From Conchocele bisecta (Eukaryota > Mollusca > Bivalvia > Lucinida > Thyasiridae), in contig CM055265.1 of assembly GCA_029237695.1 (NCBI GenBank), positions 68,793,903-68,857,902 of the forward strand: a stretch of 64,000 bases of DNA. Reading direction: 5' to 3'. Positions within the stretch are counted from its first letter, which is position 1. The number at the start of each line of letters is the position of its first letter. Of this stretch, positions 1 through 11,100 are shown in pieces. A program made the translations under genes and the position numbers. Below the pieces are notes generated by a model. It worked only from the letters and a program-made list of their open reading frames with translations. It was not told the DNA's origin and searched no databases.

Positions 1-63
1 TTTAACATGTATACGACATGTGGCAGCATATTATCACATAGACGTGCCACTTCATACACCTAT

Positions 64-318
64 GAGATACGCCATGTGATTTTGTACCTAAGAACATGTT
101 AGATATTTAATGAAAACTATTTTCAAACTTTATGATAGTTTCCGTGAATGACGTTGAAAGTTGACGAAATTTTCGAATTTTCTACGAGTATTCCGCATTT
201 GCTATGAAAATGTTGTCATCTTTTGACATCATTTACAGAAAATATCACAGTTCCTGTAAATATATTTCATGAAATATCGCGCATGTTCTTTGGTACAAAA
301 TCACATGGCGTGTCTCGT
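64..318. mobile_element. Family A foldback element, copy 1
   Basis: Arms 'gagatacgccatgtgatttt' and its complement at 300-316; near-palindrome over 255 bp, centre 'ttccgcatttgc'. No ORF. Confidence 0.75.
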
Positions 319-843
319 ATGTACGTACAGTGTATAAGTTCATAATTATATACCATTTGATTACCTGCGACAGACACGTAGCACTCTGTATACTCCCGTA
401 CCATCCGTAGAATTGCTACAGAGAGTACGAGGGTATAAAGTAGTGTTACGTTTCTGCAACTAACATGTATTGTCCCGTATTGGCCAGTGCATGAGCTTTA
501 CTGTCATGCAACTTTGGAATATTTTTGAAATTGTACTACAGTGTGCATTATCCTTTGTGAATTGAATTCTCTGTGTGTGTTCTGAAAATGTGTTGAGATT
601 TTGACACAATTCTCTGCTACGTTCCACTTTTTGCTTCGTGTCCGAGTGTTAGCCGAGAATTATACTCCTAACATCAGAAAAACACAGGTCTTACGCCATA
701 AAAATAGTTCCAACAACTAGACCTTTTCATTTTCCGAGGGGACCTAATTTCTGAAATGTACTGAACATGTTCAGATATTTAAAAAGAAATTAAGCTTGAA
801 AATGAAATCAATTGACAAAGTTAACATACTTGAAAAGTATGTT
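319..843. other. No gene or repeat recognised
   Basis: AT-rich, non-coding in all frames by inspection. A short palindrome lies at 386-438 ('gtatactcccgtacc'/'agtacgagggtata'). Confidence 0.5.
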
Positions 844-1080
844 AACCCTTTCAACACCACAGACCTCTATAGAGACAATGTTTGCAAACAGTGCAGATCC
901 AGATGAGCCGGCTCGTAACGAGCCGTCTCATCAGGATCTCCACTGTTTGTTAATAATTTTAAACGTCGTACAGATTACCCTTTTAGAAGAATGGGATAAT
1001 TTGAATGAACAAAATTAATGAAATAGCGTGAAACATTGGCATGGAACATCATATTAAGTTACTTGGTGTTGAAAGGGTTA
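844..1080. mobile_element. Family F foldback element, copy 1
   Basis: Ends AACCCTTTCAACACC and GGTGTTGAAAGGGTT; core 'gccggctcgtaacgagccg'. The core frame reads NSADPDEPARNEP, a chance translation common to this family. Confidence 0.7.
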
Positions 1081-1199
1081 ATACATGAGTTGATCAGGTT
1101 CTGCAAGCAAACAGTGTCTATAGCCTAAAACATCTGGATTATTTGCTTTTACCAACTACTTTTCGACATGGACACCATGAATGAATGTCTGTCACTTTA

Positions 1200-1459
1200 G
1201 TGTGGTTAACTCTCTCACCCCTAAGTAACTAGAATGGACTGTGATATGTTAATTTTCTGACCAATCCAATTATCCAAAATGATTTTCAGACAAGTCCATA
1301 TACAAGAAGGTGGGGGGTGTTTGATACATTGTAATAAATATGAAAATTACTTATAAAAAGTGCAGATCCAGATGAGACGGCTCGTTACGAGCCGGCTCAT
1401 CTGGATCTACACTGTTTGCAAACATAGCTAAAAGAGGTCTGCTGTATTGAAAGGGTTAA
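1200..1459. mobile_element. Family F element, copy 2
   Basis: 'ttaactctctcacccctaag' to 'tattgaaagggttaa', with core 'gagacggctcgttacgagcc'. Confidence 0.65.
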
Positions 1460-1671
1460 ACGTATATCAGAGAAATACAAAGATCTGATATCATGGCAGA
1501 AAATCTCATACATTGGCTTATGTTGTAATGACATATACATGTACTATGTGAATGATAATGGTGACTAGTTGTTTTAATGTGCTATATGTTTATATGTCTA
1601 CAGTAGATCTACTGTGTGTGGCCATGTATAATGGTGTGTTTATGCAATACATAGAATCTTAACTTTTTAGA

Positions 1672-1922
1672 TAAGCCATGTGATTCTGTACCTAAGAAGA
1701 TGTGCGATATATCATGAAAAATATTTACGAAATGTACCATATTTTCAATAAGTGACGTCAAAAGTTGACGAAATGGTCACTGCAAATGCGGAATACAATT
1801 GATTCTGCATTTGCTCTCAAAATTGTGTCAACTTTCGACATCATTTACAGAAAGTATCACAGTTTCTGTAATTATTTTTCATGAAAAACCACACATCTTG
1901 ACAAAATCACATGGCTTGTCTC
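1672..1922. mobile_element. Family A foldback element, copy 2
   Basis: 'taagccatgtgattctgtac' to 'aaaatcacatggcttgtctc'; centre at about 1800. Confidence 0.75.
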
Positions 1923-2287
1923 ATTTGTGCCGACTTAATATGATATTTATTAAACGTGTTGAACGATTTCATAAGAAACTCGTCATAGCTTTATTCCTTA
2001 CGGAATCAATAAACTTGTTTAATAAAATACATATTAAATTCTCACTCGAGTGAGATCCTCTATATAACAGGTGAAACAATTAAGAATAATCCTGTACATA
2101 TTGATTGTAAATACAATTAACATGAAGCGCACGTGTACAGCTTTAAATGTATTACTTGTACTAACATACATCATTCTAACTATGTGCAGGCTAGCCATCA
2201 AACGAATGTTTTGTATATTCACATGTCTCCTTGACAAAAGGTACGTCATGGCGTCTAGAAATAGCAGAACAGCCATACATAGATCAT

Positions 2288-2546
2288 ATGAGACGAGACA
2301 TACGATTTTGTACCTTCAGACATCTGCGTAATTTCATGAAATACGCTTACAAAATTTACAATAGTTTCCGTAAATGATGTCAAAAGTTGACAAAATTTTC
2401 AGAGTACATGCGGAATTGTATTCCGCATGTACTCTGAAAAGATTGTCAACTTTTGACTTTATTTATGAAAAATATTGTAAATTTTGTAAACGTATTTAAT
2501 GAAATTACGCAGATGTCCGAAGGAACAAAATCACATGGCGTCTCAT
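2288..2546. mobile_element. Family A foldback element, copy 3
   Basis: Ends 'atgagacgagacatacgatt' and 'aatcacatggcgtctcat'; centre 'gcggaattgtattccgc'. The 1923-2287 gap holds no gene that I can see. Confidence 0.75.
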
Positions 2547-2794
2547 ACGGGGTACATTTCTACGATTTATTCAGCGTTTATTAATATGAATAATTCCAGG
2601 TATGTCGCTTTACTATTTATTTAGTATTTTTATATTACTAATTCAATTTTTAATATCAATAAATCGAATGAATGATATAACAAAAATTGATGATACCAAA
2701 AATTACCAAATAAATAGTGCAATGTAAAATGGCGAACCTTGAATTATTGAATAAATATTTAATAAACAGTAAAACCGTGCCCCATAATATCAGT

Positions 2795-2984
2795 GATTTT
2801 CTACCTAAGAATATGTGCGATATCTAATGAAAAATATTTACAAAATTTACGATATTTTCCGTAAATGACGTCGAAAGCGGACGAAATTTTCATAGCAAAT
2901 GCAAAATTCTATCACAATTTATATAAATATTTTCTATGACAATCGCACATGTTCTTAGGTACAAAATCACATGACGTGTCTCAT
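2795..2984. mobile_element. Family A foldback element, copy 4 (shortened)
   Basis: About 190 bp; part of the right arm before 'tataaatattttctatgac' is missing. Confidence 0.65.
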
Positions 2985-3050
2985 TTGTGATCCAGCATGA
3001 TGAAAGGTGGTGGGAGGCTTATCATTTTGTATCAGCCTATCTCTTGAAGC

Positions 3051-3284
3051 AGGGGCACGTTTCACTAAACTTCGTAGGACTAAAATGTTCTTAAGTGCAA
3101 ATTTAGGATCGTCTGGAAATTTCAACTGATGGATTTACATTTATTGAGCATAGGCTGCATATGCAGCCTATGTCTCAATAAATGTAAACCATCAAATGTT
3201 TACAAGAAAACATTGTTAATGTGAAATCATAATTTTGCAATTACGAACATTTTAGTCGTACAAAGTTTAGTGAACGGCCCCCAG
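3051..3284. mobile_element. Family B foldback element, copy 1
   Basis: 'ggggcacgtttcactaaact' to 'gtttagtgaacggcccc'; centre 'gcataggctgcatatgcagc'. Confidence 0.75.
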
Positions 3285-3530
3285 GGTTGCAGAGTTGTAA
3301 AAAATTTAATGCAAACTTCCAAGTGCTGTTGAATAGATGTAATATCCAAATAAATCCCAAACAGTATGTCGTAATTGCAATACCGGCTGGCAGTCCATAA
3401 ACAAGACTGTTTGACTACACTGAACATCCATTAGATAATTAACATATAAAAACAGCAAGGAAGTCATTAATAATACGTAATTATCAGGTGCAGAACAATA
3501 CATACATACTAGCTATGGCCATGTAATTAT

Positions 3531-3876
3531 TAACTGACAGAACGACGGGAACCAAAATTGTCGTCTGCTGTTGTTTCATATTGTGTAGTCTTTAGCAATA
3601 AAAACATGGTTCGACAGTACTTTAGAATCATTTCCATTGGAAATGATTCTAAAGTACTGTTTAACTGACAGAACGGCGGAAACCAAAATTGTCGTCTGCT
3701 GTTTTTTCATATTATGCATTCTCTTGCAATAAACACATGGTTCGACAGCACTTTAGAATCATTTCCACTGGAAATGATTCTAAAGTACTGTCAAACCATG
3801 TGTTTGATGAGTAAAATGGCAAATAAAACATAAACAGCAGACGACAAAATGTAATTGAGCAGGGTAAGGGTTAACT
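3531..3876. mobile_element. Family C elements, half copy plus full copy in tandem
   Basis: The left arm and core ('gaatcatttccattggaaat') at 3531-3660 are followed without a gap by a complete copy (3661-3876) starting again at 'ttaactgacagaacggcgg'. Confidence 0.7.
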
Positions 3877-4029
3877 GACGAAACGGCAGATTGATAGATT
3901 GAGTCAAGCTTTATTTCTCTTCAACAACAATCTCAAATACAGACGAGTCAATGGAAGGGAGCTAACTCCTGTTTTTTTGTCGAGGTCGGTCACAGATGGG
4001 CCTGGCTCTGTAAATACCTCCCTTGTCGT

Positions 4030-4200
4030 ATCGCCATATTTCGCCATATCAGTCATATTTTTTGTAAATTACGTCGAAAACTGGCAATAAAATCAGTGCT
4101 TGTGCGGAATTTAATTACGCACAAGCTCTGTATTTTGTGTCAATTTTCGACTGCATTTATGGAAAATACAACATTTCTTTGAAACTAATGTTGTTGTGAA
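4030..4200. repeat. Foldback sequence distantly like family A
   Basis: 'gtaaattacgtcgaaaact' to 'aattttcgactgcatttatg', centre 'gcttgtgcggaatttaattacgcacaagc' (split here: gcttgtgcgg / acgcacaagc). Confidence 0.5.
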
Positions 4201-4370
4201 AAATGGTGATGTGATAAGGGCGGTAATTCCAGTGGCGGGCTACGTTTTGCGTGTAATGGGAGCGGCTTGAATGAGTTGTAATGTTCATGTATGTTAAATA
4301 AAATATTTTATCTGAAATGTTCTCTGTCAAATCCATTGTCTCTTCCACAACATCCATATCGTTTGCTACT

Positions 4371-4480
4371 TAACCCTTTCACCCCTAAGTAACTGGAATG
4401 GATTTTGATATGTTAATTTTGCAGCCAATCCAATCATCACAAAATCCTTTTCAGACTGGTCCATTTATGAAAAGGGTGTT
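4371..4480. repeat. Family F fragment
   Basis: Left part only: 'aaccctttcacccctaagta' and 'gaatggattttgatatgtta'. Confidence 0.5.
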
Positions 4481-4607
4481 TTTAATTTTTATCTTGTTTT
4501 TGCAGCAAACACAACTGCAAGAATGTGTGTAGATTAGGATGGTGGTTTGTAGCAGAGGTGCAATACAAATCAATGATAAATGGATAATTGACAATGGTAA
4601 TACGCAT

Positions 4608-5010
4608 TGGCAGATTCAGGGGGGGGGGTGGACCCTGGGCGTGCCCCCCCCCCCCTAAAATACGTTACAAGTTGCAAGGGGCACGTTTCATGCCAAGTGC
4701 CATGTATTCCATGCATTTTTCGGTCGTTTTCTTATTGTTTCAAAATTTAAACGTTTTCAATAAAAAATCATGTCTAAACATACTGTGACAGTGTCAATAT
4801 TTTTGCTCCAAAATGCGCCAGAACGCAGGAAATTTCCAAAATTTTCCGGACCCCCCTAGTGCTATCCCTTGGTCGACTATTTTGCAATACTTGACTGTAT
4901 TATCGAACGAGCTATGCTCGTTCTATAATATAGTCGAGTATTGCAAAATAGTTACGCCCCCCCCCCCCCACCCCCACACCCTCAACCCGAAATCCTGGAT
5001 CCACGCCCGA
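4608..5010. mobile_element. Family V-type element with G/C tracts and nested palindrome
   Basis: Begins 'gattcaggggggggggtgg', ends 'cccaacccgaaatcctggatcc'-like sequence (4983-5003); a G tract at 4618-4628 and C tracts at 4643-4657 and 4955-4970. Inside is the palindrome 'actattttgcaatactt' / 'agtattgcaaaatagt' (4876-4952). Confidence 0.5.
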
Positions 5011-5160
5011 TACGTAAATACTTCATAAACTTCACCACAATACTGACAAGAGCATAATGATGTTGCAGTGATCGGACAATACGTCGGTAAAATCAGGTAT
5101 GGCCAAATCCATTTCCTGGCAACACGACAAGTTCAAATAGCTGCAGGCCGTATAATTTAA

Positions 5161-5935
5161 ATGTGGTTGTGACTGGAGAAATGGTGCTTATTGGATCTAT
5201 GACCACTGTAGCTCCTACTGTCTGTTCCATGTTTTGCTGCCCACAAATATTTGGCTATTAAACATATTAAATCTAAAAAATAGTTAAAAGTAAGTACTTT
5301 TTTTATCAATAACAAAAAAAGTTACCCTCCCCAAAAAAAATTATTTGAAGAAATTCCATCAAATATTGATTTTATTGCGAAAAAAACGATTTTCCTATGG
5401 GAATTTAACATGGGGGCTAAAAACAGATTTTTTTTAAATATTTTTTTATTCGTGGACCGATTTTAAAAATCACTTGTTTTCTTAGTTACATTTATTTTCA
5501 AGCCATCTTGCCCGGTTTCGGAGTCAATTTCCAAAAATTTTCGTTTCTTGATCCTTCAGGATAAAAAAAAAGAAGTTTTGGAAATTGACTCCCCATGTTA
5601 AATTCCCATAGGAAAATCTTTTTTCGCAATAAAATAAATATTTGATGGAATTTCATCAAATATTTTTTTTTGGCTAGGGTGACTTTTTTTGTTATGGCTG
5701 AAAAAGTACTTACTTTTAAACATTTTTTAGATTTAATGTGTTTAATGGCCAAATGTTCATCGGCAGCAAAACGTGGAAGAGACAGTACATGTATATTGCT
5801 AATTAGAAGCATAATGGGCGTTGTATTGATGGCATGGCAAACGTTGCAGACAATCTACACTGGTCGCAAAACACATAAACCCTATTTATCCAGTCACAGC
5901 GACAAATTTCCAGCTGTTCAAGGGAATTTATTTAT
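5161..5935. mobile_element. Family G copy split by a large foldback (family S relative)
   Basis: Family G halves at 5161-5224 and 5820-5920 flank a 545-bp palindrome (5225-5770; 'ttaaatctaaaaaatag' / 'attttttagatttaa', inner 'cctatgggaatttaacatgg'). This is a nested insertion. Confidence 0.65.
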
Positions 5936-5939
5936 TTGA

Positions 5940-6720
5940 TTTATCGGTGTTTAACGGCCTATCAACAGCTAAGGTAATTTAAAGCCGAGCCAACAGGTTT
6001 GACCAAACATGTAACCTGCTGCATTGGAGATACATGTAATCCCAAAATCAGAACGGAATATTTACATCGAAACAAAAATATATTCAGCCCTGAAATTAGA
6101 ATAACCTGACCTGGTGCCAGGTCCATACCACATCAAAGACACTTAACCCATTCCCCTAAAAGTAATAGGATTCAGAATAATCATATTACTCATATAATGG
6201 GTATATTGTTCGTTTGTTTGTTTGTTGGGGTTTAACGGCCTATCAACAACTAAGTTCATTTAAGGCCGGGTCAATGGGTTTAGTACTAAATCCCATATAT
6301 TACCTGTACAAGTACATATACATGTGGGGGGGGGGGGAGGGAATCCCAAAATCAGAACTGAATATTTACAATAACAAAACTATATATTCAGCCCTGAAAT
6401 CAGAATAATCCTGATCGGATGTCAGGTCCTCGCCACACCAGAATCACTTGGCCCCTCCCAAAAGCAGTAGGACCAGTAATAATCTTACTACTTTTATAAT
6501 GGGCAATAACCCAATTCAACTCCCAGGTAACAAAAGAGCCAAAGATAAAAACGTACCCGAGGGCCAAACCAGGCAAATCACGATTCCTATATAAAGGAGG
6601 AACCCCTACCGTTAATTTACGCCGTCTCGTTCGCCTGACCACCACCCACTAATATACAAGGGGTATAACCAGATTAAACCCCCACATACAAGAATGCCAA
6701 AAACATACCTGGGCTCAAGT
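5940..6720. repeat. Family J: two copies in tandem
   Basis: 'gtttaacggcctatcaacagc' at 5950 (3'-short, to about 6200), then a longer copy from 6204 ('gtttgtttgttggggttta') to about 6660, with part of the tail repeated to 6720. Contains 'cctgacctggtgccaggtcc', typical of the family. Confidence 0.65.
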
Positions 6721-6845
6721 GAATAATTACCCAATTTCTCAGAAAACTGTAACATAACTCTGGGACAGAGAAATACACAGGGTGGCGACTATACGTACCC
6801 CCAAACTTTTCTCGAGGTACATAAAAATGCAGAAAAACGTGTGTT

Positions 6846-7050
6846 TTTGATAGATATTAACATGCGGAATACACCTTTACGGGTATGAAATTATTTAAAT
6901 ATTTTATTTTCAATGAAAGTATATGTTGTGACCACTCATTTGAACCGTCTCGATGACATATCACAACATATATTTCTGAGCTCATTTAAAAAAAAAATGT
7001 AAAATTTTCCACAAACAAAATGGCGTATCCTCAGCATGAAATGGGTTAAA
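6846..7050. mobile_element. Family H element
   Basis: 'gcggaatacacctttacggg' to 'tcagcatgaaatgggttaa', core 'gtgaccactcatttgaaccg'. The right half of the core is worn. Confidence 0.65.
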
Positions 7051-7212
7051 ATCACTGGGCAAGAAATATTTTCAGTGAGTAAGTTTGTAAGCTGAAGATT
7101 GGGCTACAAATATGAAAACAAGCTCATCACGGACTGTGGGAGAAAATGTGGATCACAAAACTAACACTATATAGCAAACGTTATCTTGCGGAAACAACAA
7201 AGGTGAGAATGT

Positions 7213-7660
7213 GTGTTTGTTTACTGGGGTTTAACGGCCGATCAACAGCTAAGGTCATTTAATGCCGGGTCAATGGGTTTAGTACTAAATCCCATATATT
7301 ACCTGTACAAATGGGGGTTAAATCCCAAAATCAGAACTGAATATTTACAATAAAAAAACAATATATTCAGCTCTGAATTCAGAATAATCCTGATCTCATG
7401 CCAGGTCCTCGCCACGCCAGAATCAGTTGACCCCTCCCAAAAGCAGTAGGATCAGTAATAATCTTACTACTTTTATAATGGGCAATAACCCAATTCAACT
7501 CCCAGGTAACAAAAGAGTCAAAGATAAAAACGTACCTGAGGGCCAAACCAGGCAAACAGTCATTCCTATAAGGAAGAACTACTACCATTAATTTACGCGT
7601 CACGTTCGCCCGACCAACCAACCACCCACACAAAAATGAGAAAAAAATATATTTTCCAAC
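7213..7660. repeat. Family J copy
   Basis: 'gtttgtttactggggtttaa' to 'accaaccacccacacaa'. Highly similar to 6204-6660. A family F core fragment follows at 7797-7862. Confidence 0.65.
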
Positions 7661-8040
7661 GAACCTCACTTTCAATGGTATCTTCCCCTGAGTGGGAATC
7701 GGCTGGACGGATTGAAGAAAAAGCCCAATGCTATATGCCCGAAACACCATTTGGTGCGCCGGAAAATAAATCTGAACAATACTGACAAATACTGTAGATC
7801 TTGATGAGGCGGCTCGCTACGAGCCGACTCATCTGGATCTACAGTGTTTGCAAATGTTGACCTTATGGTTTGTACTCTGTAGGGCAAAATGTGTTTAATG
7901 TACACGATTCAGGAAATTACTGCGCGAGTAAAATGTACATCGCAAAACTAACACTTTATATATAGCAAAATGATTTTAATCTGCCTGTACATGATTGAGA
8001 TAGCAACAAATTGTATAAAACTATGGCGGAGGATATGCGA

Positions 8041-8133
8041 CTATCTGTTATCCTCCAGTATAATGTTTCGGTGCGGGGGTCCATCCAACTCAACAATCAG
8101 GTATATATACTTGTCATACTTCTTGGAGTTTGT
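8041..8133 (-). CDS. TIMM21: TIMM21 exon 6 (C-terminus and stop)
   Basis: Acceptor CATTTCAG; encodes TNSKKYDKYIYLIVELDG then PPHRNIILEDNR and TAG. The IILEDNR ending is nearly invariant in animal Tim21. Confidence 0.93.
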   Translation of the reverse strand, partial: TNSKKYDKYIYLIVELDGPPHRNIILEDNR

Positions 8134-11100
8134 CTGAAATGTATAAATAGAGGACCTTACATGAATACGATATTTATTAAATAGAGGATCTCAAAGGAAT
8201 GTCCATTTGATATATGTATGAAACGAGCCACGCACAATTTATGCACCGAGCCTCTTGCGGACGAGTTTCATAAATCTCATATAAAATGGAAACGAGTTTG
8301 AGATTCTGTTTATCACATGACTTGACCCTCGACAGAGCAGCCAACGTGGATATATCCAATACGTTTCAGTGAGCAGACGCCATTGACTATTTTCGCATCG
8401 AGTTAAATCTCCACAGAGAAAAATAGTTTTAATCCCAGGTGTTATTACATGTATGCCATATCACATTTATGAAATGGGTTACAGAACGGAATAACACTGT
8501 TTTCATGTGATAAACAAGTATTATTAACCCTTTCAACCCTCGTCTGGCCTAAAGGCCACAAAGCCAATATGTGCAAACACTGTAGATCCAGACGAACCGG
8601 CTCTATTATTCACCTCTAAATAATCCACAATTTGTCATTTATGGAATAGTCCAAAAATTAATATGAACTCGAAAATGTGTTGATAGAACAAGGATGGTGC
8701 ATATATCGCTTTGATAATCAACGCGGCAAAATTCCAAGTCCAAAAGCAGATAATCCAAAATTGGAACACTTTAAGTCGAAAAGGGGGAGATAATCCATGA
8801 CCCGGGGTCGAATTAAAAAATGGTTATAAACTTTGCACATCTCCTCATCATAAAGAAGCTACATACCAAGTTTCAGGTCTGTAGCTAGTATGGTTTAAAA
8901 GTTTTACAAGTTACAATGTGGGTGACGGACGGATGGACGGACAGATCGACGGACGCACGGACGGACAAGGGTAACACTAAATGCCCCCTCCACTATCGTG
9001 GTGAGGCATAAACATATGAATGGTAATAACCAGCACACAAAGTCAACCGCACCTAGGGTTGCAAGGATAATAGTTACCCAAAATCAAGAACACTATTTTT
9101 TCAAAATTTCCAAAACAACCCTTTCAACACTACAGACCAATATTATCATGTTCGCAAACAGAGTAGATCTGACAAGATGAGGCAGCTCATAACATGCAGG
9201 ATCTGCACTATTTGTGGACATTTTCTAAAATCAATAACCCTTTCTGATAAATGGAATGATCTGAAAAACAACAACGGAGTGTCCATTCCAGTATAATTAG
9301 GGGTGAAAGGGTTAACTAGAATGGACTTTGATATATTGACCCTTACACCGCTATCTTAATTATTTTGTCGTTTGCTGTTTATTTTCTATTTTCCATTTTT
9401 ATCATCAAAAACATGCTTTGACAGCACTTTAGAATAATTTACAACATGCTTTGACAGCAATTCAGAATCATTTCCATTGGAAATGATTCTGAAGTGCTGT
9501 CAAACCATGTTTTTTTATTGAGAAATAAGGCAAGATATACAAGCAACAGCAGACAACAATTATTGTGTGTAGCGGTCTAAGGGTTAATGCAACGACCAAT
9601 CCAATTGTCACAATACGATTTTCAGACTAGCCCATTTATGAATTCACACAAGTGAAAAGCTTGTTTTCTAATTAATCCTGTTCTCATTTGCCATAATTTT
9701 AAATAATTATTGTTTAAACTAAAAGGTGGTGTTTTCGTTCTCAAAAATATGAAAAATACTTGCAAAAAGTGCAGATCCTGATGTCAGAGTCGGCTGGTCA
9801 CTGTTTGCCAATACCACTATACAGGTATGTAAGGGTTAATAAAAGGATATTCATACCTGACACATCTCCACGTGCACTGTGGCCTTTCCAAACGGACCTT
9901 CGATGTAAAACTGCAGTCGTATGTGTTTGCCATCGTTGGCCATAAATTCACGGCAACTGGAACAGAAACGAGGCAACGTCTGATTAACACTAAACATGCA
10001 AAGTATGGCAGCTGAAACTTCACATTACATATTAATACATTATTTGGGGGGAAACAACCAAAATCAGAACGGAATATTTACATCGAAATAAAGCACTGAA
10101 ATTAGAATAACCCGACATGGTGCCTGGTCCATGCCACACCAAAGTAACTTGGCCCCTTCCCCTAAAAGTAATAAAACTAATAGGATTACGGATAATCATA
10201 ATACTCACATAAGGGGTATAACAAGATTCAACGGTCACATACAAAAATGCCAAAGTACATGAGGGCAAAACCAGGTCTCTAGTTCGGATTTCGGTAAGGA
10301 TGAACCCCAATCATTAAATTACCCATCGCATAGTCCCACCTGCCACCCACCTTGACAAAGATCAATGAAACTCTCCAGCTGTTAAAGATTTGAATACGAG
10401 AAATAAACATTTTTGTCTGCTGCCGTTTAATATTTAATATTTTGTCGACTTTTCACAACAAAACATAGTTTATTAGCTCTTTAGAATCATTTCCAATGGG
10501 AAATGATTCTAACGTGCTGTCAACCTATGTTTTTATTCAGAACAAGAGTGCCGATGGTGACAATATATGCTCGTCGAGGCTAGGCCAGTCACTGGAAACC
10601 AATAGGGTTCTTCCTCTTGCCATGATGAACATGTGTGCCAAACGTGGTCATGATCCGTCAAGTACAACTGAAGTTATTGTACAGACAAGAAGACAGAGTG
10701 CGAAAATTAACAGGGTTCTTCATCTAGCCATGATGAACATTTTAACGAATTTGGTTGTGATCCGTCAAGTTGAACTTGGCCGCCAATGGGAGATACTTCA
10801 TCGGAGATTTTTGAAAATCAATAAGCTTCTTTGTCTTGCCTTGATAAACATGTATACCAAATTTGGTTATGATCTGTCAGGTAGAACTATAGTAATTGCA
10901 TAGACAAGCTCTGCCGCCCGCTGCCGCCCACCCATACAAGGTGAATACATAATACGTCCTGGTTTTTCAAACGGGCGTATAAAAATGAATAGCAGACAAC
11001 AATATTCAATTCAGTATTGCACAGGATAAATGAAAATGGAAATGTTAATCTTTGACTACTGTGTTGTACCCATGTTATATTTGGCCTTCCTCTACTAGAG

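Noticed and set aside
10496..10903. 135-codon plus-strand frame
   Set aside because: Starts inside a family C element and continues through diverged tandem units; peptide repeats (LAMMN) follow the DNA repeat.
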